Under the pieces are notes generated by a model. That model made no database searches. It was given only the letters and a program-made list of their open reading frames with translations, and was not told where the DNA came from. The translations under genes and the position numbers were made by a program. From Flavobacterium sediminilitoris (lineage in GTDB: Bacteria; Bacteroidota; Bacteroidia; Flavobacteriales; Flavobacteriaceae): 64,000 nucleotides of DNA. Location of the stretch: assembly GCF_023008245.1 (NCBI RefSeq), contig NZ_CP090145.1:372001-436000 (forward strand). The letters run 5' to 3'. Below are positions 8,423-17,559 of this stretch, piece after piece. Every line of letters starts with the position of its first letter. Position 1 is the stretch's first letter.

Positions 8423-9634
8423 TTATTTATTTATTATGTTTTTTCTAAAATCTTCTGCTAATTTTATCATGTATTCTGGTGCTAATTCCCTTAATGCTTT
8501 AGCTTGAATTTCACTTCTTTTAGGTGCATTTTTTCGAGTTGTAATTGTCTCAAACTTTTCCTTATCTGTTTTTGATAGGGCATTTAGGTCTAACACGGTA
8601 CCATCTCCCCAAATTGTAGGATCCATTTTTTTAGATTGTGCCTCAACAGAAATTAAAGTATTAACCACTACCATTGCTGCTGCTTTATTTCCGCTATTCT
8701 TAGGAATACCCATATAGTGTGAATTTTGTATCGTTCCAAAAGAAGGAATATATGCTTTAGTTGTTTCAGGAAAAAGACCTTCTTGTACTTTACTATCTAC
8801 TTCTGCATCGTTATTACTCATTGTAAACCACAATTCACCATTTGCGAATAGTTGATGCATTTGTGCTACACTTTCTGGAAAAACATCGCCTTGTCTCCAT
8901 AAATAGGGTTTCAGTTGATTAATATAAGTCCAAAGTTCTTTACTATAAATATTGTACTTTTCCTGATTAAATTCTCCTGATAATGCCTCTTTATTTCCTG
9001 AAATATCAATTAGCAATGCTTTTAGAAATGTTAATCCTGTGAATTGATTATCAAAAGTAAAAACACCAGGATTTGATTTTACAAATGCTAATAACTCAGC
9101 TCTTGTTTGTGGTGGATTTTTAATTTTTAAATCATTATATATTAATGTCATTTGTACATTTCCCCACGGCATTTCATAACCATTGACAGGTTGTTGAAAA
9201 TCAATTCCAATAAAAGGGTTTTTAAAATCGATATATTTTGCATTTGGTAATTTTGATGTCCAAGGACCAAATAAGCCTTTAATTTGTTTTAATTGATAGA
9301 ATGTTTCTCCATTAATCCACATTAAATCAATATTGCTTTTTTCTTTATTAGCTTGTTGCTCTGTCATTAATTGCTGTACAATGGCTGCTCCTTGTCCGTC
9401 TACAATTTGAAGGTTAATACCATTCTCTTTTTTAACCTTTGGTACTATATAATTTTTCATGTACTGGTTAATTTTAGCATCGCCCATCCACATCATCATG
9501 GTTATATTTTTTTCTTTTGCTTCTTCTTCAATTTCTTCCCATGACAATTTAGAGATATCTAGTTCTTCTTTCTTGTTTTTCTCTTCGCATGCTAGCATTA
9601 ATAGCGCTAAAAGAAATAAGCTTATTTTTTTCAT
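8423..9634 (-). CDS. ABC transporter substrate-binding lipoprotein (YnjB-like)
   Basis: A 403-residue lipoprotein: signal and lipobox LLMLAC with the lipid-bearing Cys at 16. The mature part is a bilobed binding protein. The stretches IDLMWINGETFYQLKQ and LFGPWTSKLPNAKYID, then WGNVQMTLIYN, match the YnjB family pattern closely. YnjB-type transporters have been linked by homology to thiamine or anion uptake, but their ligand is not firmly known. The gene follows the TonB receptor gene by 45 nt and precedes the two permeases by 1 nt, so receptor, binding protein and channel form one uptake module inside the arsenosugar locus. Confidence 0.85.
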   Translation of the reverse strand: MKKISLFLLALLMLACEEKNKKEELDISKLSWEEIEEEAKEKNITMMMWMGDAKINQYMKNYIVPKVKKENGINLQIVDGQGAAIVQQLMTEQQANKEKSNIDLMWINGETFYQLKQIKGLFGPWTSKLPNAKYIDFKNPFIGIDFQQPVNGYEMPWGNVQMTLIYNDLKIKNPPQTRAELLAFVKSNPGVFTFDNQFTGLTFLKALLIDISGNKEALSGEFNQEKYNIYSKELWTYINQLKPYLWRQGDVFPESVAQMHQLFANGELWFTMSNNDAEVDSKVQEGLFPETTKAYIPSFGTIQNSHYMGIPKNSGNKAAAMVVVNTLISVEAQSKKMDPTIWGDGTVLDLNALSKTDKEKFETITTRKNAPKRSEIQAKALRELAPEYMIKLAEDFRKNIINK

Positions 9635-9679
9635 TTTACTTTTATATTTTAGGATTATTATTTCATTTTGAATTATCCT

Positions 9680-12655
9680 TTAAAACAAATAACGGATTCC
9701 AAATTGAAATTGTCTAGGTGGTGCAGCATTTCTTTGTACAAATAAGCCACTTGCTGCTGAACCTGCTTGAATTTGATTACTCTGTGTAGCATTGTTACTA
9801 TATCCGCTTAAATTTTCAGCATTAAATACATTGAATATATCGGCTCTAAATTCTATTGTATTTGATGTTGATATTTTAATTTGATGTTGTAATCCTATAT
9901 CAAAAGTTGTACTCCATGGTAAACGATCACTGTTTCTACTTTCTCCTGGAAATCGATCACTGTTTCCTACATAAGCTTCTCCGAAACCAGAGCCATCACC
10001 ATTTAAATCGGTTGTACCAAACCCTAACGGTATTCTATTAATAGGTTGTCCACTTTGTAACAATCCTGCTAAGGTAACGGTTGTTCCTTTAAATGGATAA
10101 TAATTAAAAATACCATTAATATTGTGTGTCCTGTCGTTTATTGATGGTCCCCATTCGTCTCCGTAATTGTTTCCATCTTGTGGTCTAAAGTTGATATCTT
10201 CTGTGTTATTTTTTAAAGATGATACAGTGTAATTTAATCGATAAGCATAAGTATCATTTCCTCGCAATTTTTGATAATTTAAACTTAATGCGTAATATCT
10301 TGATTTTCCTTCTGTTTCACTAACTACCACGTTTCTTGCTACTCCTGTAATGGTTTGTCCGTTAATTGTAGCTGTTCCATTTACAATAGGAATAGGTCTT
10401 GTTGCGTCTGCTTCTTCAGCTGTTCTTACTATTACATTTTCTGGATCTATTGGATATTCTGAAGCCGCATTTAAATTGCGTAAGCGAAATAAGTTTTCTC
10501 CTCTATTGTGAACTGCATCTGCAAAAAAGAGTGTGTTTTCATTGATTTGGACTTGATATCCTACGCTTATTTGATGTGAATATGGATTATTATATCCATT
10601 TGGGTTTAGTATTCTTCGTTCATTTGAGAAAGCACCTTCACGTTGATCTTGCAATTGATCGCTAGATGGTCCTTGTAAGTATGTTACATTTGATAAATTA
10701 GCTGAACTATTTCCATTAAAAGTAATGGCGTCTATGTTTGTATTTTCTGGTAAAATGCCTAATCGTATAAATTCTTGCAATTGCATTCTATAATCTGCTG
10801 ATTTGGTATTTTGTTGTAACGCATCACTATAAACTGCATAATTTATTTTATCATAGGCTATTCCATATCCTCCACGTAAACTACTTGTGCTATTTAGTTT
10901 ATAGTTGAAATTAAATCTTGGTGCTAAGTTATTAAAATCGCCTTTTTTGCTTCCTCCTTTTGAAAGGTTATCATAATCGTATCGGAGACCTAAGGTTATA
11001 TTTAATTTATCGGTAACTGACCATAAGTCTTCTAGATAAGCTGAATAAATGTTTTGAGTGGTTCCAAACTGTGCTGGGCGTAATTCTACATTATAATTTG
11101 TTACGGTAGCATTTGATGGAATATCTTGTATATCTAATCTACTTCCTACTCCGTTATTTTTGATATCATCTATTTGTGCTTGTGTTAATTTAACTGTATA
11201 ATTTCCATTAGGGTTTCCTCCTCCTAAAAGCTCATGATTGCCACTTATTAAATTTAACCCTGCTTTAATCGTATGATTATTAGCGTAGTATTTTATTTTT
11301 TGTTGTAACTGAATGGTATTTTCTAATGCGTTAAATACATATCCTGGATGTCCTAATATTGCTAATGTTTCATCGTTTGTTCCCAATACTACAACTTGAG
11401 ACGTATTTTGATTTTGAGGATTTGCATAATCCCATCTAAAACGACTATATAGTACATTTGTTTCGGCACTTATTTTTCCAAAACTATATGAGTTTTTTAA
11501 TGCTAAAAGTATGCTGTTTCTTTCTTGTGTGTTACCTGCCGATGGGAATGTAGCTCCTCCTTCTAATCCTCCTCCTTGACGTTCCACATTAATTAGTCCA
11601 ATATTTGCTCTAAATGAAGATCGAAATTTTGCATTCCATATTTGATCTATTTTACTTGAAAAATAATTAAAACTATTGTTTCCTTTTATGGTTTCTACTA
11701 CTCCAAGTGCTGGCACATTTAGTAGATTGTCTTTCACATCTGTTGTTTGTTCAAAATTGAAGTAATAGAATGTTTTATCTTTTACAAGTGCTCCTCCTAC
11801 TCCTGCTCCAAATTGATAACGTGCAAATCCATTTTTAACTTGATTTCCTGACAAATCGCGTTGTGCAAAAGGAGAAGTTCCGTCTATAGATGGTCCTGGT
11901 CTTGTGATAAAAAAAGCTTCCCCTGTGAAATTATTAGATCCTGAACGAGGTGTAATATCAATAACTCCACTACCTGTTAATCCATATTCGGCAGAAAAAT
12001 TACTGGTTAACACGGTAATGTCTTTCACGAACCCTGATGGAATAGCAAATTTTTGTCCTCCTAAAAATCGTTCATTATTATCCATTCCGTCAATTAAATA
12101 AGAAGTAAATAATCCGTTTATTCCATTAATACTAACATTTGGTGCTTCTGGATAGAAACCTGTTGCTTGTGTTACATTTGGTAATCGATATAGTACTCTT
12201 GTTATGTCTCTTCCTTCTACTGGAATTTCTTGTATTTCTGTTGCTTTTAATTCAAAAGAAACCTCGGCATCTCGTTGATTAATTTTAGCTGTTGAAACAT
12301 TTGAAAGTATTACTTCGTTTAATAGTTCCGTTTTGTATTTATCTAATAATAATGTTATTGTTGGGTTTTGATTTGAACGAATATCAAATAGGTTTGAGCT
12401 ATTTTCAAAGTAATCATTGTTTCCTTCAAATACTATTTTGTATCCGTCTAATGCTGCAATATTTCTAAATATTATTTTGCCTTGGTTATTTGTGTTCTCT
12501 GTTATCTTAAAATTTCTATCTGCATTTTGCAAGGTTACAGATACATTAGGAATTGTTTTTTTTGTTTCAGCATCAAGTATTGAAACTGTAACATCTTGTT
12601 GAGCCATAGCTAGAGTACTCACAAGGAGTATTGCTAATATGTAAATTTTATTCAT
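9680..12655 (-). CDS. TonB-dependent outer membrane receptor (Oar-like)
   Basis: A 991-residue receptor. A signal peptide (1-18, ending MAMAQ) is followed by a carboxypeptidase-regulatory-like beta domain (about 20-105). Then comes a plug (about 115-235, with VSINGINGLFTSYLIDGMDNNE and SNFSAEYGLTGSGVIDI) and a 22-strand-type barrel ending in aromatic residues (FGIRYLF). This is the Oar/CarboxypepD_reg class, not SusC, and no SusD partner is encoded nearby. It lies between the DUF2064 protein gene and the YnjB-like binding-protein gene, on the same strand. I infer that it passes its ligand to the ABC importer; an arsenic-containing or anion ligand is a guess from context. Confidence 0.88.
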   Translation of the reverse strand: MNKIYILAILLVSTLAMAQQDVTVSILDAETKKTIPNVSVTLQNADRNFKITENTNNQGKIIFRNIAALDGYKIVFEGNNDYFENSSNLFDIRSNQNPTITLLLDKYKTELLNEVILSNVSTAKINQRDAEVSFELKATEIQEIPVEGRDITRVLYRLPNVTQATGFYPEAPNVSINGINGLFTSYLIDGMDNNERFLGGQKFAIPSGFVKDITVLTSNFSAEYGLTGSGVIDITPRSGSNNFTGEAFFITRPGPSIDGTSPFAQRDLSGNQVKNGFARYQFGAGVGGALVKDKTFYYFNFEQTTDVKDNLLNVPALGVVETIKGNNSFNYFSSKIDQIWNAKFRSSFRANIGLINVERQGGGLEGGATFPSAGNTQERNSILLALKNSYSFGKISAETNVLYSRFRWDYANPQNQNTSQVVVLGTNDETLAILGHPGYVFNALENTIQLQQKIKYYANNHTIKAGLNLISGNHELLGGGNPNGNYTVKLTQAQIDDIKNNGVGSRLDIQDIPSNATVTNYNVELRPAQFGTTQNIYSAYLEDLWSVTDKLNITLGLRYDYDNLSKGGSKKGDFNNLAPRFNFNYKLNSTSSLRGGYGIAYDKINYAVYSDALQQNTKSADYRMQLQEFIRLGILPENTNIDAITFNGNSSANLSNVTYLQGPSSDQLQDQREGAFSNERRILNPNGYNNPYSHQISVGYQVQINENTLFFADAVHNRGENLFRLRNLNAASEYPIDPENVIVRTAEEADATRPIPIVNGTATINGQTITGVARNVVVSETEGKSRYYALSLNYQKLRGNDTYAYRLNYTVSSLKNNTEDINFRPQDGNNYGDEWGPSINDRTHNINGIFNYYPFKGTTVTLAGLLQSGQPINRIPLGFGTTDLNGDGSGFGEAYVGNSDRFPGESRNSDRLPWSTTFDIGLQHQIKISTSNTIEFRADIFNVFNAENLSGYSNNATQSNQIQAGSAASGLFVQRNAAPPRQFQFGIRYLF

Positions 12656-12800
12656 TTATATTATTATCTATTATTTTTATGTAGTGTTATTGAAATAACA
12701 TGAGTTCTATGAAAAGGATGTGTGATTAAAAAACGATTTGTATTCAATATATTTTGCTAAGGCAAAATTATTTTGACTAACGTTTTTTATTATGTTGAAC

Positions 12801-13508
12801 TCACTGAAATAGATAATTATTTGGTGATCCTTTATTAAAAATAAAGGTATTATTTTCTATTGATTCGAAATGTGTATTTCTAGTCTGATTGTATTCTAGT
12901 TTGTGTATAACTGATAAGATTATAGCACGAAATATATTGTTGTAAGTAAATGTAGAAGCGACTTTACTTACATCTGAAATGTTGTTAACATCATTTAATT
13001 GTTCTAAATATTCAACTCGATTATTAGCATAAGTAGTTTTTATTTCTTCAAATAAGTTTGATGTTTTCCAAGATAGTTTTGTGAAGTTTTTTTTGTTGAA
13101 GTTCTTTTTTGAAATGGCAATAAGATAAACTCCTCCATTTTTATCTGGACCAAAAATAAAATCATTACTCTGAATTTTTTGAGTTGTTTCTAAAAGGGTT
13201 TTAGTTGTTAATTGTGGAGAATCGTTTCCTATTACAATTACATTTTCATATCCTTCTTCAAAAACAGTTTGGATGGCGTGCGTTATTTTTTCTCCAAAAT
13301 TTGCCCCTACTTGATTCTTTTCATTTGAATGGTGGTATTTTATTTTGGTTTTTTTTATGGTTTTTAATACTCGCTCATTCATTTTTTTCCACAACAATTG
13401 GTTCTTCTGGTTTGAAGAAACAATTGGCTTTGTTATGCTTTCTTGTTTTTCACTTTGCGCAAAAAGAAGAATGCATGTTTTAGCAATATTGTGGTTTTGT
13501 AAATTCAT
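12801..13508 (-). CDS. DUF2064 / TIGR04282-like glycosyltransferase-fold protein (divergent)
   Basis: A 235-residue relative of the TIGR04282 arsenosugar glycosyltransferase, sharing the order of motifs with the protein at 14348-14944: F..GYENVIVIGNDSPQL, DFIFGPDKNGGVYLIAISK, then a C-terminal SDV. Here the N-terminal nucleotide-binding segment TRNPEIGKVKTRLA of the canonical copy is replaced by LLFAQSEKQESITKP. The basic pocket that would bind a nucleotide-sugar or phosphate may therefore be lost. It could be a regulatory or pseudo-enzyme partner. It is in the same operon direction, 24 nt after the nucleoside phosphorylase gene. Confidence 0.7.
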   Translation of the reverse strand: MNLQNHNIAKTCILLFAQSEKQESITKPIVSSNQKNQLLWKKMNERVLKTIKKTKIKYHHSNEKNQVGANFGEKITHAIQTVFEEGYENVIVIGNDSPQLTTKTLLETTQKIQSNDFIFGPDKNGGVYLIAISKKNFNKKNFTKLSWKTSNLFEEIKTTYANNRVEYLEQLNDVNNISDVSKVASTFTYNNIFRAIILSVIHKLEYNQTRNTHFESIENNTFIFNKGSPNNYLFQ

Positions 13509-13532
13509 TTTATTTATCCTTTGAATGGGCTT

Positions 13533-14345
13533 TTATCTTTTTACAATTTCTTTGAATAGTGTAATCATTTTAGGTTCGGCTTCTCCTGCTACTGCTATAA
13601 TTTCAGGTATGTTTACTGGTTTTAAATCATCTGGATTACACTCGTCTGTTAGGACAGAAACAGCTATTACTGGTAAATTTAAATGATTGGCTACAATTAC
13701 TTCTGGCACGGTGCTCATTCCTACAGCATCTGCTCCTATAATTTTTAAGTATCTATATTCTGCTCTTGTTTCTAATTGTGGTCCTACTACTGCTGCATAA
13801 ACTCCTTTATGTAATGTGATGTTGTTTTCTTTTGCTATTTGTTGCATTTTCTCATTTAAGTTGGCATCATACGGAGCACACATGTCTGTAAATCGTTCTC
13901 CAAATTCAGATACATTTTTAAATGCTAATGGTGAACCTCCTTGTAAATTAATGTGGTCGTCTAGTAGCATTAAATCGCCTTTTTTGTAATTTAAATTAAT
14001 GGCTCCTGCTGCATTTGAAACTAACAATGTTGTTATTCCTAGTGCTTTCATTACTCGTACTGGAAAGGTAATTTCTTGTAAAGTGTATCCTTCATATAAA
14101 TGAAAACGCCCTTGCATTATTATTACTTTTTTGTTTTCTAATGTTCCAAATAATAGTTTTCCTGAATGAAATTCTACTGTTGATACTGGAAAGTTTGGAA
14201 TATCTATATAGTTTACTTCTGCTTCTATTTGAAGGTGGTTTACTAATTGTCCTAGTCCTGTTCCTAGTACTATTCCTATTTGTGGAGAATTGAATCCTTT
14301 TGATTTTAAGTATTCGGTTGTTTTATTTAGTGTTTCGTTTGTCAT
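13533..14345 (-). CDS. punA: Purine nucleoside phosphorylase
   Basis: A 270-residue trimeric-type purine nucleoside phosphorylase. Visible motifs are the phosphate loop GTGLG (28-32), the FHSGKL segment, MQGRFHLYEGY, LLVSNAAGAIN and the base-binding VSVLTDECNPDDL. It cleaves purine nucleosides with phosphate to give free base and ribose-1-phosphate. Its place between two glycosyltransferase-like genes and 600 nt from arsS suggests that it removes adenine from the ArsS product, leaving an arsenic-substituted ribose-1-phosphate. That step is an inference; housekeeping purine salvage cannot be excluded. It ends 24 nt before the DUF2064 gene and follows the TIGR04282 gene by 2 nt. Confidence 0.88.
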   Translation of the reverse strand: MTNETLNKTTEYLKSKGFNSPQIGIVLGTGLGQLVNHLQIEAEVNYIDIPNFPVSTVEFHSGKLLFGTLENKKVIIMQGRFHLYEGYTLQEITFPVRVMKALGITTLLVSNAAGAINLNYKKGDLMLLDDHINLQGGSPLAFKNVSEFGERFTDMCAPYDANLNEKMQQIAKENNITLHKGVYAAVVGPQLETRAEYRYLKIIGADAVGMSTVPEVIVANHLNLPVIAVSVLTDECNPDDLKPVNIPEIIAVAGEAEPKMITLFKEIVKR

Positions 14346-14347
14346 TC

Positions 14348-14944
14348 TTATAGGTATTTTTCAAATAGTTGTATGTTTTTGATATCTTCTATGGTGTCGA
14401 TATCATTTTTTTCATTAAGCAATTGGTATTTTAATTTTTCAATGTCTTTTAGTGTGTCTTTTAGTACGGTATTGGTTCCCCAGTTTTTATGTTGAAATAT
14501 ATTGTCTGGAATTTGTTTCATGCCTAATAGGTAATAGCCTCCATCTTTTGCAGGTCCTATTACAAGATCATTATTTGTTAATATTTTAAAAGCTTGGTCT
14601 ATGTCTTTACTTTCTAATTCTATTAAATCGGATCCTATAATTACTATTTTTTCATAGCCTTCCTGAAAGCCTTCTTTAAAGGCATTTTGCATTCTTTCTC
14701 CTAGGTCATTTCCGTGTTGTACTTTTTTTTGAAAATGTTTATTCTCCCAAATATCATTTGTATTTATTTTTTCGGAGTATAGTACTCTTTTATCAAAATT
14801 TGTTTCTAAGGCTACTTTTTTAGTGTGTTCTAATAGTTGTATGTATATTTCTAAGGCTTTTTCATTACCTATAGAAGCGGCTAATCTTGTTTTTACTTTA
14901 CCTATTTCTGGGTTTCGGGTGAATATTAGTATTAGGTTTTTCAT
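14348..14944 (-). CDS. TIGR04282 arsenosugar biosynthesis glycosyltransferase
   Basis: A 198-residue DUF2064 protein of the TIGR04282 branch. The N-terminal nucleotide-binding motif FTRNPEIGKVKTRLAASIG (8-26) is complete. Then follow KIVIIGSDLIEL and DLVIGPAKDGGYYLLGMK, with IDTIEDI near the C-terminus. The fold resembles small nucleotidyl/glycosyl transferases (MobA/CofC-like). It is encoded 9 nt downstream of arsS and 2 nt upstream of the phosphorylase, which is the arrangement that gave the family its name. A role in transferring the arsenic-substituted ribose to an acceptor such as glycerol phosphate is inferred. Confidence 0.88.
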   Translation of the reverse strand: MKNLILIFTRNPEIGKVKTRLAASIGNEKALEIYIQLLEHTKKVALETNFDKRVLYSEKINTNDIWENKHFQKKVQHGNDLGERMQNAFKEGFQEGYEKIVIIGSDLIELESKDIDQAFKILTNNDLVIGPAKDGGYYLLGMKQIPDNIFQHKNWGTNTVLKDTLKDIEKLKYQLLNEKNDIDTIEDIKNIQLFEKYL

Positions 14945-14953
14945 ATTGTTTTT

Positions 14954-16006
14954 TTATGCTACTGATCCTTGACAGCTACTTCCTGCTCCTGCTGTACATC
15001 CATAGCAATGTTGGGAAATTATAATATTTCTATTTTTTAATTGTTCTGTATTAAAGTCTGCGATATGTTTAGACTTTGATGCTACTTTTAATCCTAGCAT
15101 TTGGTTGAAATCGCAATCGTATAGCCAACCATCCCAGCTTACTGATATTGTATTAGTGCACATTACATTAGATACTGCTGCTGGATTATAAGCTTCTACT
15201 AATGCATACATATAGTCTTCATAATTATCTGAGGCTATTAGATAATCTAAGAATCTGGCTATTGGTAAGTTTGTAATGGCAAATAAATTGTTAAAATCTA
15301 TAGTGAAATCTTGTTTTAATGCTTTTTTGAAATCGTGTTCTAATGCTAACTGATTTGTTGGTAAGAAAGCTCCTGATGGATTGTATACTAAATCTAATTT
15401 TAAATTTGTATCTTCTTTTCCATAGCCTACTTCGTTTAGCATTTGCAAGGCTTTTATAGATTTATCAAAAACACCGTCTCCTCTTTGCTTGTCGGTTTTT
15501 TCTTTTTTATAAAAAGGCAATGATGATACTACATGTACTTTATGTTTGGCAAAAAACTCGGGTAGATCCTGGTATTTTTTATTGGCAAGGATAATGGTTA
15601 GGTTTGAACGAACTATAAAATCTTTTACCCCTATTTTTGAGGCTTGTTCTACAAACCAACGAAAGTTAGGGTTCATTTCTGGTGCACCGCCTGTTAAATC
15701 TAGTGTATGTACTTCTGTTGTTTTTAATACTTCTAAAATTTGTTGCATGGTTTCCATTGTCATGATTTCTTTTCTATCTGGTCCTGCATCTACATGACAG
15801 TGCGCACAAACCTGATTGCACATATACCCTACATTGACTTGAAGTATTTCAATTTTATGAGGTTGTAATGGAAATTGGTTAGATGCTTTTATTTTATCGG
15901 AAAACGTAGGCAATGATCCGTCTTTAAAAATTCCATTTGATAGGATTTCTAACTGTTTTTCTGTTTTTGACAATGGATTTTGCTTAGCATGAAGCGATTT
16001 TTGCAT
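14954..16006 (-). CDS. arsS: Arsenosugar biosynthesis radical SAM enzyme ArsS
   Basis: A 350-residue radical SAM enzyme with the cluster motif CNQVCAHC at 63-70 (CX3CX2C), LDLTGGAPEMNP as the GGE-type segment, and a C-terminal Cys-rich tail (CDFNQML; CYGCTAGAGSSCQG) for an auxiliary cluster. The whole layout matches ArsS (TIGR04167). From studies of the family, ArsS joins dimethylarsenic to the 5'-deoxyadenosyl group of SAM, giving an arsenic-adenosine intermediate of arsenosugar synthesis. It follows the peroxidase-like gene by about 100 nt and is 9 nt upstream of the TIGR04282 gene. Confidence 0.93.
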   Translation of the reverse strand: MQKSLHAKQNPLSKTEKQLEILSNGIFKDGSLPTFSDKIKASNQFPLQPHKIEILQVNVGYMCNQVCAHCHVDAGPDRKEIMTMETMQQILEVLKTTEVHTLDLTGGAPEMNPNFRWFVEQASKIGVKDFIVRSNLTIILANKKYQDLPEFFAKHKVHVVSSLPFYKKEKTDKQRGDGVFDKSIKALQMLNEVGYGKEDTNLKLDLVYNPSGAFLPTNQLALEHDFKKALKQDFTIDFNNLFAITNLPIARFLDYLIASDNYEDYMYALVEAYNPAAVSNVMCTNTISVSWDGWLYDCDFNQMLGLKVASKSKHIADFNTEQLKNRNIIISQHCYGCTAGAGSSCQGSVA

Positions 16007-16102
16007 AGTTTCTTTATATTATTCAAATGTCAATAAATGGGTGTAAAACTAGCATTACTATTTTACATGAAAAGTTAGCTATTTTACACATATATGAAAA
16101 TA

Positions 16103-16438
16103 TTACATGGACAGTTTGTTATATTTATTCATCATTTGTACACCATGTACAAGAGCGGCTCCTCCTTTTATGGCTGCGGTAACGTGAACGGCTTCCATCA
16201 TTTCTTCTTTTGTAATTCCTCTTTGTAGCCCATCACCTGTATAAGCATCAATGCAATATGGACATTGCACAGCATGCGAAACGGCTAAGGCAATCAATGA
16301 TTTTTCGCGTGCTGAAAGACTCCCTTCTTCAAATACTTTTCCGTAATATTCAAAAAAACTATTTCCTAGTTCTTCGCTCCATTCTACAATTTTTCCAAAT
16401 TTCTTTAAATCGGCTGGATCATAATATGATTTTTCCAT
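16103..16438 (-). CDS. Arsenosugar-associated peroxidase-like protein (AhpD/CMD fold)
   Basis: A 111-residue all-helical carboxymuconolactone-decarboxylase/AhpD-like protein. The redox motif CPYC is at residues 59-62, preceded by EKSLIALAVSHAVQ and followed by IDAYTG. It fits TIGR04169, a small family that accompanies arsS. A thiol-peroxidase or reductase role, for example keeping methylated arsenic trivalent, is inferred. It starts 2 nt after the rhodanese gene, so the two are cotranscribed at the head of the locus. Confidence 0.88.
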   Translation of the reverse strand: MEKSYYDPADLKKFGKIVEWSEELGNSFFEYYGKVFEEGSLSAREKSLIALAVSHAVQCPYCIDAYTGDGLQRGITKEEMMEAVHVTAAIKGGAALVHGVQMMNKYNKLSM

Positions 16439-16440
16439 AC

Positions 16441-16935
16441 TTATTTTTTATATATTTTAGTTCCTTTTGTTACGTATTTTTCCCATTCTTTTGAGAATAC
16501 ATGAATACTATCTGTTACTTGGTTGTTTGCACAAACTACTAGATTCTCTTTGTTTATCCATTCAAAAATGCCTCCATATAGGTTTTGTACATTTGTATAT
16601 CCTAGTTTTAATAGTTTCTCTCCTATTTGTTCGCTTCTTACACCAATGGAACAATATACTACAATGGGCTGATTTTTATTTGGAAATTGTTTTTCAAACA
16701 TTTTCGTATTGAATGTTGTGTGTCCTACAAATATTGCTTTTTCTAAATGACTTACTTTATATTCTTCCTGTTCTCGCGCATCTAAAAGCAATATTTCTTC
16801 TTGATTTTTAAGTTCTTCTACTGAAATATATGGAACTGTATTTTTATTATATTTTTGTATTACTTCTGGTATTGTTTTTTGTGAAAAGCTAACTCCAAAA
16901 ATATTAATAAAGGCTATTGTGATGAATAATTTCAT
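16441..16935 (-). CDS. Exported rhodanese-like protein
   Basis: A 164-residue single rhodanese domain behind a signal peptide (about 1-18, FGVSFSQ). LLDAREQEEY is the CH2A-like segment and the active-site loop VYCSIGVRS has the catalytic Cys at 95. Sulfur transfer is expected from the family. The signal peptide places it in the periplasm. It is the first gene of the minus-strand arsenosugar locus, and its leader abuts the 970-bp non-coding gap before the rhs island. Sulfur transfer could bear on thio-arsenosugars, which is speculative. Confidence 0.82.
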   Translation of the reverse strand: MKLFITIAFINIFGVSFSQKTIPEVIQKYNKNTVPYISVEELKNQEEILLLDAREQEEYKVSHLEKAIFVGHTTFNTKMFEKQFPNKNQPIVVYCSIGVRSEQIGEKLLKLGYTNVQNLYGGIFEWINKENLVVCANNQVTDSIHVFSKEWEKYVTKGTKIYKK

Positions 16936-17164
16936 TGTTTAGTTTGCTTTTAAACGAAGTTACAATAACTTCTTGATATTTTTTGTACGCAAAACAATAT
17001 ACGAAGTTTTTTTTATTACGGTTTTCTTCTTATTTTATTTCTTTCTACTCTTGTTTTTTTACTAAAAACCGCAAAAGAAAATAAGCCATAGGGTACCACA
17101 ACTACGACTTTGATAAGGGGTATATACGGGGTTGATAGGGAGTATATAGGGAGTATCACCGTCT

Positions 17165-17371
17165 TTGACTCATCCTAAAATAACTATACAGGTTATTAAA
17201 TTAATCCTAATATAGCTATACAACGGTTCTTCATTTGATTAATACAATTTGTTGTTCTTTTAAATACTATTACTCTTCCATACTGTTTCTATACACTATC
17301 CTCCCTTTATCCTAACCTTTAAGTAACCTTTAATATGGAGTAGTACGTTTTGTTGACTCATCCTAAAATAA
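17165..17371. repeat. 19-bp direct repeats, possible IS-end remnants
   Basis: The 19-mer TTGACTCATCCTAAAATAA occurs at 17165-17183 and again at 17353-17371, 188 bp apart. A third, partial relative (TCCTAATATAGCTATACA) sits between them. No transposase open frame lies between the copies. They may be ends of a deleted insertion sequence or recombination relics at the edge of the rhs island. Confidence 0.4.
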
Positions 17372-17535
17372 AACAATTTAAAAACGCCCTAATACCTTTC
17401 CATATATTCTTGTGATTTTTTTTCATTTTAAAAATAAAATTACAAAAGTTGTAAACTTTTTTTCAAAACGAAAAAAAAATTACAGAAACCGTGATCTTTT
17501 TTTTCATTTTGAAAAAAAATCACAACATAAAAACA

Positions 17536-17559
17536 ACACGGAATTCATGAATTCCGTGT
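17536..17559. repeat. 24-bp perfect palindrome
   Basis: A perfect self-complementary sequence with arms ACACGGAATTCA / TGAATTCCGTGT and no spacer. It could be an operator or a strong hairpin. It stands alone in a non-coding gap and has no T-run that would make it a typical terminator. Confidence 0.55.

Noticed and set aside
12..16935. A classical ars resistance operon
   Set aside because: No ArsR, ArsB/Acr3 or ArsC is visible; the genes are biosynthetic.
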